Position numbers and translations under genes: made by a program. A model generated the notes under the pieces. The model ran no database searches. It was not told where the DNA came from and saw nothing but the letters and a program-made list of their open reading frames with translations. From Exiguobacterium undae DSM 14481 (GTDB lineage Bacteria; Bacillota; Bacilli; Exiguobacteriales; Exiguobacteriaceae), in assembly GCF_000620805.1 (NCBI RefSeq), contig NZ_KK211187.1:1784398-1848397 (forward strand): a DNA stretch of 64,000 bases, in the 5' to 3' direction. Positions 24,859-33,838 of the stretch are shown piece after piece (position 1 is the first letter of the stretch; each line of letters starts with the position of its first letter).

Positions 24859-25134
24859 ATGTTCGCTTGGTTCGGCATGACACGGGTAAAAAAAACAGAT
24901 CGTCAGTTCTTTGGGAATCTGCAAAAACGGACTGTGACCTTGATCCTGCTGACAGCCCTTCTCGTGTTGAATGGTGTGAAGTCTCTGTTGACTTATCTGA
25001 TTCCTGCAGCATACCTGACTGACTCAATCATTGCCGTTCTGCCAGAGACCGTGGGCGTTCTTGTGGCCTTGGTCTATGTCTTGGTCCTTGAACGTATGCT
25101 ACAGGACAAGACCGTCGACACGAAGATTCAGTAA
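24859..25134 (+). CDS. Hypothetical two-helix membrane protein
   Basis: A 91-residue protein with two hydrophobic helices (about residues 28-49 and 60-80). GGAGG is 8 nt before the ATG at 24859, so the ATG at 24844, which itself contains the binding site, is not the start. It is 36 bp after the DUF4825 gene and probably in the same transcript. Confidence 0.65.
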   Translation: MFAWFGMTRVKKTDRQFFGNLQKRTVTLILLTALLVLNGVKSLLTYLIPAAYLTDSIIAVLPETVGVLVALVYVLVLERMLQDKTVDTKIQ

Positions 25135-25148
25135 GCAAGGTCACGTGT

Positions 25149-25193
25149 AAAAAAAGATGGAACATCACCTCAACGTGATCTTCCATCTTTTCA
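25149..25193. terminator. Bidirectional terminator
   Basis: AAAAGATGGA and TCCATCTTTT enclose an inner ATCAC/GTGAT stem, between the convergent small membrane gene and murP. Confidence 0.85.
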
Positions 25194-25218
25194 TTTCCCC
25201 TGATATCCTCACATCCAG

Positions 25219-26592
25219 TTAAATCCCATCTGCCATTTCTTCTTTGAAACCAAACCAGAATGTAAACAAGAAGCCAAAAACGTACGAGATGACGAGACCG
25301 CCGATATACGTCAGGTACATCCCGTTATCGATCAACGGTGTCAACGACAGACCAGATACACCGACCCCAAGCGCCGCCGTCTTCATCGTCGCTTGGAAGG
25401 CACCACCGACTGCGGCTCCCATACAGGCTGTCAGGAATGGACGCCCGAGCGGCAAGGTAACCCCGTACAACAACGGTTCACCGATACCGAGGAACCCGAC
25501 CGGAATCGCTCCCTTGATGATGTTGCGCAACCGTTGATTCCGTGTCTTGACGAAAATCGCCATCGCTGCCCCGACTTGGCCGGCTCCCGCCATCGCAAGA
25601 ATCGGTAGCAGTGCCGTATTGCCAATCGTATTTAACAACTCCAAGTGAATCGGTGTCAATCCGTGATGGAGACCGACCATGACGAGCGGCAGGAAGAATC
25701 CGGCGAGAACGGCACCGGCAAGCGGACCACCGACTTCAAGAATCACGTTGATCGCCTTCATGATGCCGTCTGATAACACGCCGGCGACCGGCATGATCGC
25801 ATAAAGTGCCGTAAAGCCGACAATCAAAACAGTAAAGAGTGGCGTAAAGATGATATCAATCGAGACCGGCATGAACCGGCGAATATGTTTTTCGAGATAC
25901 GTCATCAACCAGGCGGCAAAGATGACCCCAAACAAACCACCCCGACCGACGACTAGCGGTTCACCGTAAATGACGATGTCGACAAGTAACGGATTAAATA
26001 GAATTCCGCCGGCGATTGCGCCGAGAACCGGTGTGCCGCCAAATTCCTTCGCCGTATTCCAACCGACGAGAATCGCTAAGTAGGCGAAGACGGTACTACC
26101 TATCAATAAGAGAATCTGCATCCACGTTTCCGTCGCATCCACCCCGGCATTTTTCGCAAAGTTCGCCGCTCCATTGATGATTCCCGATGCGACGAGTCCC
26201 GGAATGAGCGGGATGAAGATGTTTCCTAAACGACGTAAAAAGCGTTTGAACGGTGATTTTTGTTTGTCCTTCACTTTTTGCCGTTCGATGGCAGCCCGCT
26301 CTTCAAATGTCAGATTCTCATCGACCGACTCCTCACCGATCGCCAGCCCCGTCTCACGACTTAAATGATCAGCCACCCGGTTGACCGTTCCCGGTCCGAC
26401 GACGATTTGCAATGTCTCGTCATCGATGACCCCCATGACACCGTCAATTTGTTTGAGGGCCTGGATGTCCGCTTTCGTCGGATCTTTCAGCGACAACCGG
26501 ACACGTGTCATACAATGGGCCAGTTGCCGGAGATTATCTTTTCCCCCGACATGTTCAAGGATGGCGGATGCCAACACTTCTTCCTTCTTCAT
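25219..26592 (-). CDS. murP: MurNAc-type PTS transporter EIIBC (MurP)
   Basis: A 457-residue PTS permease of the glucose-sucrose superfamily. An EIIB domain comes first (phospho-Cys27 in LAHCMTRVRLSL), then an EIIC domain with about ten helices, LHHGLTPIHLELL and the GIGEPLLYGVTLP loop. No EIIA domain is present, as in MurP, which borrows EIIA from another PTS. It imports and phosphorylates MurNAc or MurNAc-GlcNAc. The ATG at 26592 follows AAGGGGGG. It starts 13 bp after murQ, which fixes the substrate assignment by context. Confidence 0.85.
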   Translation of the reverse strand: MKKEEVLASAILEHVGGKDNLRQLAHCMTRVRLSLKDPTKADIQALKQIDGVMGVIDDETLQIVVGPGTVNRVADHLSRETGLAIGEESVDENLTFEERAAIERQKVKDKQKSPFKRFLRRLGNIFIPLIPGLVASGIINGAANFAKNAGVDATETWMQILLLIGSTVFAYLAILVGWNTAKEFGGTPVLGAIAGGILFNPLLVDIVIYGEPLVVGRGGLFGVIFAAWLMTYLEKHIRRFMPVSIDIIFTPLFTVLIVGFTALYAIMPVAGVLSDGIMKAINVILEVGGPLAGAVLAGFFLPLVMVGLHHGLTPIHLELLNTIGNTALLPILAMAGAGQVGAAMAIFVKTRNQRLRNIIKGAIPVGFLGIGEPLLYGVTLPLGRPFLTACMGAAVGGAFQATMKTAALGVGVSGLSLTPLIDNGMYLTYIGGLVISYVFGFLFTFWFGFKEEMADGI

Positions 26593-26605
26593 GTTCGTCC
26601 CCCCC

Positions 26606-27490
26606 TTAAAGCGCGTCGCGGACGAATCCGTGCGCACGTTGTAATCGTTCGACCGCCTCAGTATACGAAACGTCCGCTAAAATCATCACGATCGCCGTCT
26701 TGACGTGACCATTTGACGATGTGAAATAACGCGCGGCTGTCTCAAGCTCAACCCCTGTCGCTTCCACGATCATCCGTTTGGCCCGAATTTCGAGTTTTTC
26801 ATTCGTCGATTGGACATCGACCATCAGGTTTTGGTAGACCTTCCCGACACCAATCATCGCCGCCGTCGAAATCATGTTCAACACGAGCTTTTGTGCCGTC
26901 CCGGCCTTCAGGCGTGTCGAGCCGGTCAAGACTTCCGGTCCGGTTTCGACTTCGATCCGAAAGTCCGCGTGTTCACTGATTGCCGCCTGTTTGTTGCAGG
27001 ACAATGCAGCAGTCGTCGCACCGACTTCACGTGCATAGTCCAGACCGCCGATCACGTAAGGGGTCCGGCCGCTCGCAGCGATGCCGATGACGGTATCATT
27101 CGCTGTCAGCTGAAGTGCCTGTAAATCTTCGACAGCAAGCGTTTTGCTGTCTTCCGCTCCTTCGACGGCTTTGATGAGTGCCCGTTCGCCCCCGGCAATC
27201 AGACCGACGACCATGTCCGGTGAGACCCCGAACGTCGGCACACATTCGGCCGCATCCAGCACACCGAGTCGGCCGCTCGTTCCAGCTCCGATGTAAATCA
27301 ATCGTCCATCCGCTTGAAACGATTGAATGACCCGATCGACGACTTGTTTGATGACCGGTATTTCCTGTTGAATGACAGCGGCGACCGTTTGATCCTCCGC
27401 ATTCATGACCGTCAACATGTCTTCGACCGACATGTCGTCGAGACGCATCGTCTTTTCATTCCGGCGTTCTGTCGCTAATTTTTCTAACAT
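26606..27490 (-). CDS. murQ: N-acetylmuramic acid 6-phosphate etherase MurQ
   Basis: About 294 residues; a SIS-domain etherase that converts MurNAc-6P to GlcNAc-6P and D-lactate. It shows [10 protein letters not shown] at the N-terminus, [24 protein letters not shown] with the catalytic Glu, [13 protein letters not shown] and [29 protein letters not shown] is 9 nt before the ATG at 27490; an ATG at 27499 and a TTG at 27511 are alternative starts. It heads the murQ-murP unit. An AT-rich stretch with inverted repeats (27545-27575) is the likely promoter region. Confidence 0.92.
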   Translation of the reverse strand: MLEKLATERRNEKTMRLDDMSVEDMLTVMNAEDQTVAAVIQQEIPVIKQVVDRVIQSFQADGRLIYIGAGTSGRLGVLDAAECVPTFGVSPDMVVGLIAGGERALIKAVEGAEDSKTLAVEDLQALQLTANDTVIGIAASGRTPYVIGGLDYAREVGATTAALSCNKQAAISEHADFRIEVETGPEVLTGSTRLKAGTAQKLVLNMISTAAMIGVGKVYQNLMVDVQSTNEKLEIRAKRMIVEATGVELETAARYFTSSNGHVKTAIVMILADVSYTEAVERLQRAHGFVRDAL

Positions 27491-27576
27491 GACCTTCATC
27501 CTCTCTGACAACTCCTTCTACTTCCTCTATAAAAAATATAATAACAATTAAAATTAATAATTAATGAAATTTAATT

Positions 27577-27630
27577 GCAAAAAGAGTCAATAGGGAAAGC
27601 CCAATCGGAAAGATTGAGCTTACCTATTTT
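27577..27630 (-). terminator. Terminator after nagZ
   Basis: AATAGG and CCTATT, with inner GCCCAATC/GATTGAGC arms, form a long hairpin; on the minus strand a CTTTTTG tract follows. It separates nagZ from murQ-murP. Confidence 0.78.
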
Positions 27631-27638
27631 CATCTTCC

Positions 27639-29579
27639 TTACCGGTTCCAGTTCTTGAACCCGTCCCCAAATTCGAGATGAAGCGTGTTCCGGAACGTAC
27701 CGTCTTTGAACTTCGGTACGTCAACGGGCAGTTTTCCTTGTGGTTTCACTTCACCAAAGATGGCACGGATTCCTGCCGGTAAATTTGGTCCGGCTGATTT
27801 CGTGTTCCCGGCTTCCGAGTCCGGACCGTTTGGATCTCCCTTGAAGCCGTAGACAAGCAGTTGCGCTTTTGCGTCCGTTTGTACGGCGACATCATACGGA
27901 TTCCGAAGACTGAGCAGGACGGACGGTGTGTTGGTCCGCTTCGCCTGACGGAACACTTCCGCCGGTACATAGTGATCCGCTGACGTCGCTTTCAGCTTGT
28001 CACTGTTGTTGACGTTTGAGCCGACGATGATGTAGTCCGCAGCTGCGACCTTTTCTTGCAGATTCGGATTTTGCTCCAGGTGCGGCGTCGATGCCGTATA
28101 ATTTTCCGTCAATATGTTCACGTGTTTCAGGTTGTCGGCGTTTTTCTCAAGCGACCGGATTGTCTTGACCATACTGTCCGTCTGATCTTTTGCCGGTGAC
28201 AAGACAAGGATCGTCTCCCTTTTTTTCGGTTTGAACGGCAATGTTTTCTTGTCATTTTTAACGAGCGTGACCGCCGCTTCCGTCATTTTCCGTTCAAGTG
28301 CCTTATGTTCTGGACTGCCGACGACTGTTTTCGCTCGCGCCAGCTTTTCATCGAGCGTGACCGGAATGTCCGTTTCATTCCAAATGCCGCGTGTTGCTTT
28401 TAACGTCAAAATCCGCGAGACAGACTGATCGATATCCGCTTCCGACAGTTCACCGCTTTCGACAGCTTCAATGACGTCGTCAAAAATCGTCTCGAGTTTC
28501 GTCACGTCTTGTGCCGATCGGAGAATCGTCGGCATCAAGGCGATATCGACGCCAGCTTTAAACGTCTTGATGACGGCTTCCGACTCCGTGAAGTTGTCGG
28601 CAATCGCCTGCATGTTCAAGGCATCGGTGATGACAAGTCCCTGATACCCGAGCTCTTCCCGCAAGACGCCGGTGATGACGTCATCCGATAACGTCGCCGG
28701 TAACGGGAACGTGCCTTGTGTCGATTCGACGACCTCATCCTCGATTTGCGGCATCCCGATATGTCCCGTCATGACCATATCGATTCCTTCGGCAATTGCC
28801 CGTTTAAAGGGAACAAGTTCCAGTTGTTTCAACTCTTGTAATGATTTATCGACGACCGGCAAGCCGTAATGCGAATCCACTGCCGTATCTCCGTGTCCCG
28901 GGAAGTGTTTTGCCGTCGCAGCGACACCCTGCTCCTGAATGCCTTGTGTCATCGCCGAACCGAGTTTCCCGACCAGCTGCGGATCACTTGAAAATGACCG
29001 GACGCCGATGACCGGATTCCCGGGATTGTTGTTGACGTCTAGGACCGGACCAAAGTTGACGTTGATTCCAAGTGCCTTCAACTCGGACCCGATGATGCCA
29101 CCTGCCGCTTCCGCGTAGGATGCACTCCGGGTTGCGCCAAGTGCCATGTTGCCCGGTAAATTCGTTCCCGTTCCAAGTCGTGTCACGATGCCGCCTTCCT
29201 GGTCAATCGTCACGAACAACGGGAGATCATTGCTTGTATCCTGCTTGACGACCTCCTGCAAGTCATGAACCAGTTTCGTCGTCTGCTCCGTCTCACTGAC
29301 GTTTTCCGCAAATAAGATGACGCCCCCTAAGTCAAACCGGTCGATGACCCGTCCGACTTCCGGTGCCAGCTTCGTATGATTGGCCCCGTCCCATAACCGG
29401 AAATCCGGCATGATCATTTGTCCGATCTTCTGCTCAAGTGTCATCTGATCCAGTTGTGTGTCGACCCGTTCCGTAACGGATGGTGTCATTTCAGCATCGA
29501 CCGGTTGCATTGGCAGTGACGCGGCGAGTAGCGCCGTCGTCAATCCGAGTGTTGCTGTCCAGTTGAGTTTCTGTCCCAT
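27639..29579 (-). CDS. nagZ: Secreted beta-N-acetylglucosaminidase NagZ (GH3, two-domain)
   Basis: A 646-residue exported glycosidase. The signal peptide (MGQKLNWTATLG...) ends near residue 29. The GH3 TIM barrel has TIDQEGGIVTRLG, the Asp/His loop KHFPGHGDTAVDSHYGLP and the nucleophile Asp in LVITDALNMQAI; a C-terminal GH3_C domain follows, as in B. subtilis NagZ. It releases GlcNAc from cell-wall muropeptides outside the cell, supplying MurNAc compounds to MurP. The ATG at 29579 follows GGGGAG. It has its own promoter, a cre box and a terminator. Confidence 0.9.
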   Translation of the reverse strand: MGQKLNWTATLGLTTALLAASLPMQPVDAEMTPSVTERVDTQLDQMTLEQKIGQMIMPDFRLWDGANHTKLAPEVGRVIDRFDLGGVILFAENVSETEQTTKLVHDLQEVVKQDTSNDLPLFVTIDQEGGIVTRLGTGTNLPGNMALGATRSASYAEAAGGIIGSELKALGINVNFGPVLDVNNNPGNPVIGVRSFSSDPQLVGKLGSAMTQGIQEQGVAATAKHFPGHGDTAVDSHYGLPVVDKSLQELKQLELVPFKRAIAEGIDMVMTGHIGMPQIEDEVVESTQGTFPLPATLSDDVITGVLREELGYQGLVITDALNMQAIADNFTESEAVIKTFKAGVDIALMPTILRSAQDVTKLETIFDDVIEAVESGELSEADIDQSVSRILTLKATRGIWNETDIPVTLDEKLARAKTVVGSPEHKALERKMTEAAVTLVKNDKKTLPFKPKKRETILVLSPAKDQTDSMVKTIRSLEKNADNLKHVNILTENYTASTPHLEQNPNLQEKVAAADYIIVGSNVNNSDKLKATSADHYVPAEVFRQAKRTNTPSVLLSLRNPYDVAVQTDAKAQLLVYGFKGDPNGPDSEAGNTKSAGPNLPAGIRAIFGEVKPQGKLPVDVPKFKDGTFRNTLHLEFGDGFKNWNR

Positions 29580-29683
29580 ATGCTCAGCTCCCCTTTTGTT
29601 TTGACCCCTGCTTGAACTGCTTCTACATCCACTGTTTGGCGTTTTTCCAACCATTGTTGATACTTTCCCCTGCGTTCACCGTT

Positions 29684-29712
29684 AGTATAGCAACCACTCC
29701 ATAAAGAAACAA
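29684..29712 (-). promoter_or_regulatory. Sigma-A promoter of nagZ
   Basis: On the minus strand, TTGTTT (29712-29707) and TATACT (29689-29684) are 17 bp apart, about 105 bp before the nagZ ATG. Confidence 0.6.
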
Positions 29713-29720
29713 TGTTTTAT

Positions 29721-29735
29721 TTGAAAGCGTAAACA
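29721..29735. promoter_or_regulatory. cre (CcpA) box upstream of nagZ
   Basis: TTGAAAGCGTAAACA fits the Bacillus cre pattern WTGNAANCGNWNNCW at every fixed position. It lies about 9 bp upstream of the -35 box, a position often linked to CcpA activation rather than blockage. Next to it, GAAAT-AAA-ATTTC (29740-29752) is a perfect inverted repeat that could bind another regulator. Confidence 0.6.
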
Positions 29736-29764
29736 TATTGAAATAAAATTTCTTTTAAAGAATT

Positions 29765-29789
29765 AAAAAAACTACCTCGTAAAAGGTAG
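29765..29789 (-). terminator. Terminator after the HsdR-N gene
   Basis: CTACC and GGTAG flank an 8-nt loop; on the minus strand a run of seven T residues follows. Confidence 0.78.
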
Positions 29790-29805
29790 CATAATGTAGA
29801 AAAAT

Positions 29806-30909
29806 TTAATTTGAACCTACAATTTCAGTAACAATATGTGATAGCCGATCTTTAAATTCTTCGATGTCATAAACATGATTAATTTTGTGTCTTACATTAG
29901 GTTCATCACGGAAAGTAATATATTTGTTAGTCAGAGAATTTAGATGAAGACGACACACCCATTTTCGGTTACTGTCATCAATTAAAATATTGAAATAGCT
30001 CGCATTATCACGATAAAAAATTCGGTTTTTATCTATTGTTGTACCGAGTAAAACTTTCACTGTTGCGTAGCCTTCAATTTCTTCTTGCGTGGTTTCAAAG
30101 GATGGCTGTGAAGGAACATCAATGACTGGTTCATCTATCAATTCTTCAGTTTGTACGTCTTGTACAGAAGTTGACGGCGTTGTTGATGAATCCGGTTCAC
30201 CTGAAATTACATGCTTGATTCGCTCATTCATGTTTTCATTTATGAACTGGTTAAAGGCCTTAGAAACAATAGGTCTAAATTTATCGACCACCGTTTGCGT
30301 TTTCATTCCTTGATAACATTCTTGAATCAATAATCTGATAAATTCATCACTTGGTGATTGGGACATTAACTTCAATTGTTCTTTTATAGCACTTAAATAT
30401 TTAAGTTCTTCTGCTGTTGAAAGAATGGTATTTACATTAAATTCTTGCTTTTTAAATTTGTATAATTCTTTAATCTCGTTATCTTTAATACTTGATAACG
30501 TAATTTCAAAAAACGGAACGGTGTCCATTACATTCGGAATCTCTAAGTCTGTATAAAATCTATACGTGTCTCCATTTGTTAAAATAGCAAATTTGGCTTT
30601 TGTAGTGCCATAGTACCTGAACAACTGTGAATCGTGTTTCGTCAGCGGTTCGCGGATGGATTTAGCTTCAATCAGAATAGTGGGTTGTCCTTGATCCATA
30701 ATCGCATAATCCACTTTTTCCCCTTTTTTAATACCGACATCTGCAATATATTCAGGAGTAAATTCAGCTGGATTGAACACATCATAACCTAATGTTTGAA
30801 AGAACGGCATGATTAAAGCAGTTTTGGTTGCTTCTTCAGTAGAAATCGAGTGCTGTAGTTGCTGAATTCTTTGTGAAACTGTACGAATGTCCGACGAGAA
30901 CTTTTCCAA
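29806..30909 (-). CDS. Stand-alone HsdR N-terminal-type nuclease domain protein
   Basis: A 367-residue soluble protein. Residues about 20-140 form a type I restriction HsdR_N-like PD-(D/E)xK nuclease: KVDYAIM (Asp) and TILIEAKSI (Glu-x-Lys), then QLFRYYGTTKAKFAILTNG. The middle is helical, and a C-terminal module (about 275-367) has IEGYATVKVLLG and NRKWVCRLHLNS, as in families annotated 'type I restriction endonuclease' lacking helicase. No HsdM or HsdS genes are nearby. The gene and its flanks are clearly more AT-rich than the neighbours, pointing to acquisition. It may be a defence protein or a DNA-binding housekeeping factor. Confidence 0.75.
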   Translation of the reverse strand: MEKFSSDIRTVSQRIQQLQHSISTEEATKTALIMPFFQTLGYDVFNPAEFTPEYIADVGIKKGEKVDYAIMDQGQPTILIEAKSIREPLTKHDSQLFRYYGTTKAKFAILTNGDTYRFYTDLEIPNVMDTVPFFEITLSSIKDNEIKELYKFKKQEFNVNTILSTAEELKYLSAIKEQLKLMSQSPSDEFIRLLIQECYQGMKTQTVVDKFRPIVSKAFNQFINENMNERIKHVISGEPDSSTTPSTSVQDVQTEELIDEPVIDVPSQPSFETTQEEIEGYATVKVLLGTTIDKNRIFYRDNASYFNILIDDSNRKWVCRLHLNSLTNKYITFRDEPNVRHKINHVYDIEEFKDRLSHIVTEIVGSN

Positions 30910-31241
30910 TTGAAAAACCTCCTGTTTTATCTTTTACTATATGTGTATTTATATGAAATAATTGTTAATTTATATTATATATCCTTTTGTTTAATATATC
31001 CAAACAATTATTTAGTTAATAAATTATCCAGTAATATTATTAATAATTTTTTACTAGGTAACCATTCTCTTTTTCTTTCACAGTCAACTATATGAACGTT
31101 AATTTCATAGAAGAATTTGCATAGGTTCAGCTATAAATTTATTTATAGATAGACCTATTTTTATTAATTTGTTTTTACATCAACTACGCGCTATTCTAAT
31201 CACGTAGCGAATCACTGAACACATCCAAGGAGGAAATAAAC
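30910..31241. other. AT-rich intergenic region
   Basis: About 330 bp of very AT-rich DNA with no credible gene; a 61-codon plus-strand frame at 30910 is low-complexity and lacks a ribosome binding site. It holds the promoters of the nuclease gene and of the DJ-1 gene, and marks one edge of a probable acquired segment. Confidence 0.5.
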
Positions 31242-31904
31242 ATGAGTAAACACGTATTAATGGTCGTCACAAACGCCAGCGAAATGAAAGAAGGACATGC
31301 AACAGGCATTTGGTTATCCGAGTTCGGCGAAGCCTATGTCGCGTTCCAAAAAGAAGGCTATACGATTACGGTCGCCAGTCCAAACGGTGGACTTTCGCCA
31401 ATCGACGCCCGCAGCCTCGAAGACGAAGTACCGGCAGACATTCAAGCCACGGCGCCGCTGCTTGAAAACACAATCGATCTGAAATCGATCAGCGACTTCA
31501 GCGCGTTTGATGCCATCTTCATGCCGGGTGGTCACGGTACGATGTTCGACTTGCCACACAGCGACGCCTTGAACCATGCACTGCGGACGTTGTTTGAAGC
31601 GGGCAAAACCGTTGCTGCCGTCTGCCACGGACCAGCTGGACTCGTCAGTGCGACACTGACAGACGGAACACCACTCGTCGCCGGTAAAACGATCGCAACG
31701 TTCACGGATGAAGAGGAACGCGCGACAGGACTCGACATCTACATGCCGTTCCTGCTTGAGACACGTCTCCGTGAACTTGGTGCGAACATCATCGTCGCTG
31801 ATAACTTCACAGAAAACGTCCAAGTCGACGGAAATCTTGTAACAGGTCAAAACCCACAATCTACGGTTGCCGTCGCAAATGCCGTCATCAAAACGCTTAA
31901 CTAA
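31242..31904 (+). CDS. DJ-1/PfpI family protein (Hsp31-like glyoxalase III/deglycase)
   Basis: A 220-residue class I glutamine-amidotransferase-like protein with the nucleophile elbow AAVCHGPAG (Cys128, His129), MPGGHGTMFD and an upstream Glu (SEFGE, Glu27), the triad of Hsp31/HchA-like proteins. Members act on methylglyoxal or as chaperones. AAGGAGG precedes the ATG. It probably forms a unit with the quinol monooxygenase-like gene behind it, both suited to reactive-electrophile stress. Confidence 0.88.
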   Translation: MSKHVLMVVTNASEMKEGHATGIWLSEFGEAYVAFQKEGYTITVASPNGGLSPIDARSLEDEVPADIQATAPLLENTIDLKSISDFSAFDAIFMPGGHGTMFDLPHSDALNHALRTLFEAGKTVAAVCHGPAGLVSATLTDGTPLVAGKTIATFTDEEERATGLDIYMPFLLETRLRELGANIIVADNFTENVQVDGNLVTGQNPQSTVAVANAVIKTLN

Positions 31905-31911
31905 TCTACAA

Positions 31912-31939
31912 GAGACCCGTCTATATTTAGGCGGGTCTC
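31912..31939 (+). terminator. Hairpin after the DJ-1 gene (weak terminator or attenuator)
   Basis: GAGACCCG and CGGGTCTC form a perfect 8-bp stem, but no T run follows, so some read-through into the next gene is likely. Confidence 0.5.
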
Positions 31940-31962
31940 GCTTATGAAAGGAGATAAAATCG

Positions 31963-32247
31963 ATGATCATTCTCATCGCTCAGATTCAGATCAAGCCGGG
32001 TCAAAGTGACGCTTTTCTTAATGCCGTTAAAGCAGCTATCGCTCCGTCCCGCGCAGAAGCCGGTTGTCTGCAGTATACCTTCCACCGCGAAGCCGATGCA
32101 TCAGACCACTTCGTCTTTTACGAACAGTGGCAGAATCAGACCGCCTTTGATGCGCATATCGCCTCTGATCATTATCAAACGTACCGGACACAGACCGCAG
32201 AGTTGGTTCTTGACCGGAAACTGACTTTCTTGGACGAAATCCTCTAA
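31963..32247 (+). CDS. Antibiotic biosynthesis monooxygenase (ABM)/YgiN-type quinol monooxygenase
   Basis: A 94-residue dimeric alpha+beta-barrel protein: IAQIQIKPGQSDAFLNAV, CLQYTFHREAD and FVFYEQWQNQTAFDAHIAS are the standard ABM blocks. Members oxidise quinols without cofactors or degrade haem; the first is more likely beside DJ-1. AAAGGAG precedes the ATG. Confidence 0.87.
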   Translation: MIILIAQIQIKPGQSDAFLNAVKAAIAPSRAEAGCLQYTFHREADASDHFVFYEQWQNQTAFDAHIASDHYQTYRTQTAELVLDRKLTFLDEIL

Positions 32248-32274
32248 TTTAGATAAGAACTTAATACCTTTTCT

Positions 32275-32312
32275 AAAAAAAGTAGGATCCGCAATTGGAT
32301 CCTACTTTTTGT
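32275..32312. terminator. Bidirectional terminator
   Basis: AGTAGGATCC and GGATCCTACT form a perfect 10-bp stem with A and T tracts on either side. It overlaps the stop of the convergent LysR gene. Confidence 0.88.
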
Positions 32313-33165
32313 GTTGCAGGGCGGCTAAAATATCGAGCATCAACGGATCATGCCGCGACTCCGTCCGGTACGCCATGTAGATATGGTTCGTCGCAAAACG
32401 CTCCGGTGCGATGACTTGAATCGTTTCGTCTTTGAGCGCTTGACGAATCAAATAATCCGGCAACACACTGACACCATGCGATGAAGCGACGGCTTTTAAT
32501 ATGGCATCGACGTTCGGCAACACCATCTCCGGTCGAATGTCCGGCCGTTCCCCAAACTGTGTCTGGTAATACCGCCGGATGATCGGCAGTTCAAGCCCGT
32601 AACTGATCCACGGCTGACGATCCATCCAACCCTTCAAATCATCGTCCGGTTGCTCCCATACGTGAGGGGCGACGAGGAAAAAGGTTTCGTCAGCAATCGG
32701 AACATACTGAATACCCGGTTCCTCGATCCGTTTCGTCGAGATGACAAAATCGAGTTCACCTATTGCGAGCCGCTTCAGCAATTGGTCGGTCAAGCCGAAA
32801 TCGCCGATGTACTGGGCGAGATCAAGCGGCAGGACCGGAATCACTTCGTGGGTGATGAATTCGGTCGGTCCACCGAACTTCAACAGCGGACGCACCTGTT
32901 CACCTGCGACATATTTCATTTCGAGTGACAGTTCTTCCAAGCGGTCAATCAAACCGACGACTTGCGTATACAGCTCCTTGCCGGCATCCGTCGGAACCAT
33001 CTGCCGCGGGGCGCGAATGAACAACGAGCTTTGCAATTCCGCCTCGAGGGCCGCGATATGTTGGCTGACGGCGGGTTGCGTCAAAAACCGGATCCGTGCG
33101 GCCGCTGAGACCGAACGTTGTTGGTACACATGGATGAAGCTCCGGTACCATTCAAAATCTATCAT
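32302..33165 (-). CDS. LysR family transcriptional regulator
   Basis: A 287-residue LysR protein: N-terminal helix-turn-helix SVSAAARIRFLTQPAVSQHIAALEAELQ, then a periplasmic-binding-like effector domain with GVSVLPDYLIRQAL. AAGGAGCG precedes the ATG. It converges on the DJ-1/ABM unit rather than diverging from it, so those genes are not obviously its targets. Confidence 0.88.
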   Translation of the reverse strand: MIDFEWYRSFIHVYQQRSVSAAARIRFLTQPAVSQHIAALEAELQSSLFIRAPRQMVPTDAGKELYTQVVGLIDRLEELSLEMKYVAGEQVRPLLKFGGPTEFITHEVIPVLPLDLAQYIGDFGLTDQLLKRLAIGELDFVISTKRIEEPGIQYVPIADETFFLVAPHVWEQPDDDLKGWMDRQPWISYGLELPIIRRYYQTQFGERPDIRPEMVLPNVDAILKAVASSHGVSVLPDYLIRQALKDETIQVIAPERFATNHIYMAYRTESRHDPLMLDILAALQHKK

Positions 33166-33281
33166 TGTCTTCGCTCCTTTTCCTGCGATACTTTAAGTAT
33201 AAGGAGCCGTCAGGCATTAGACAAATAACATTTCAAGCAGACATCCATAAGAATATTTATAGTCGGAAAGGATTGATCCAT

Positions 33282-33791
33282 ATGAAAAAATTCAGAGGCA
33301 AACGCCGCTACTTCCGAAATCTTCAAAAAGAACAACAACTCAGCGCCCATCCGCTCGATTTCAGTCCCGACAGTTGGTTCGATTTTTGGCACGTCCATCT
33401 TGATTTTGACGGACACGGAAACGGTCACCTTAAAATGCGGAAAGCACATGTCCAGGCACTGTTTCATCTGATGGATGAGTTAAACACCGCCCTTCAAACG
33501 TGGGGTCAACCGTACCAGCTCTGGATCGAACTGTCCCGGCTCGATGCAGGACTAGACGCCGTTTTTATCCATACAAACAATCCGAACGACGATAATTTTC
33601 CGTTTACCGATTTAACTTTAACGGAACCGACCGAAAGATTACCGGACTATTTGCAAACCATCAAGGGTTTGGAGCAATACCAAATCCGGTTGTCCGAACG
33701 AATCACATATGATGCGTTCGACGACGAACCGGAAGAAATCACGGATTACATTCTCGTCATCGAACGACGAGGGATTCGTTACCCTCTTTAA
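33282..33791 (+). CDS. Hypothetical protein with RGKRRYFRNL N-terminus
   Basis: A 169-residue soluble protein beginning MKKFRGKRRYFRNLQKE, with WFDFWHVHLDFDGHGNGHLK and IHTNNPNDDNFPF. Similar wording is found in small Bacillus proteins near toxin-immunity loci, but I cannot name the family. GGAAAGG precedes the ATG at 33282. It is a single gene. Confidence 0.6.
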   Translation: MKKFRGKRRYFRNLQKEQQLSAHPLDFSPDSWFDFWHVHLDFDGHGNGHLKMRKAHVQALFHLMDELNTALQTWGQPYQLWIELSRLDAGLDAVFIHTNNPNDDNFPFTDLTLTEPTERLPDYLQTIKGLEQYQIRLSERITYDAFDDEPEEITDYILVIERRGIRYPL

Positions 33792-33838
33792 CCACGTACA
33801 TACGGACGGTCCAACCGTCCGTCGACAGCGACTGCCCT

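Noticed and set aside
30910..31095. A 61-codon hydrophobic frame on the plus strand
   Set aside because: Very AT-rich, low complexity, and no ribosome binding site.
31314..31976. A 220-codon open frame on the minus strand
   Set aside because: Antisense to the DJ-1 gene, whose catalytic motifs are clear; no start signal or homology.
33804..33822. ACGGACGG/CCGTCCGT inverted repeat as a terminator
   Set aside because: It has no T run on either strand and a very short loop; not strong enough to call.
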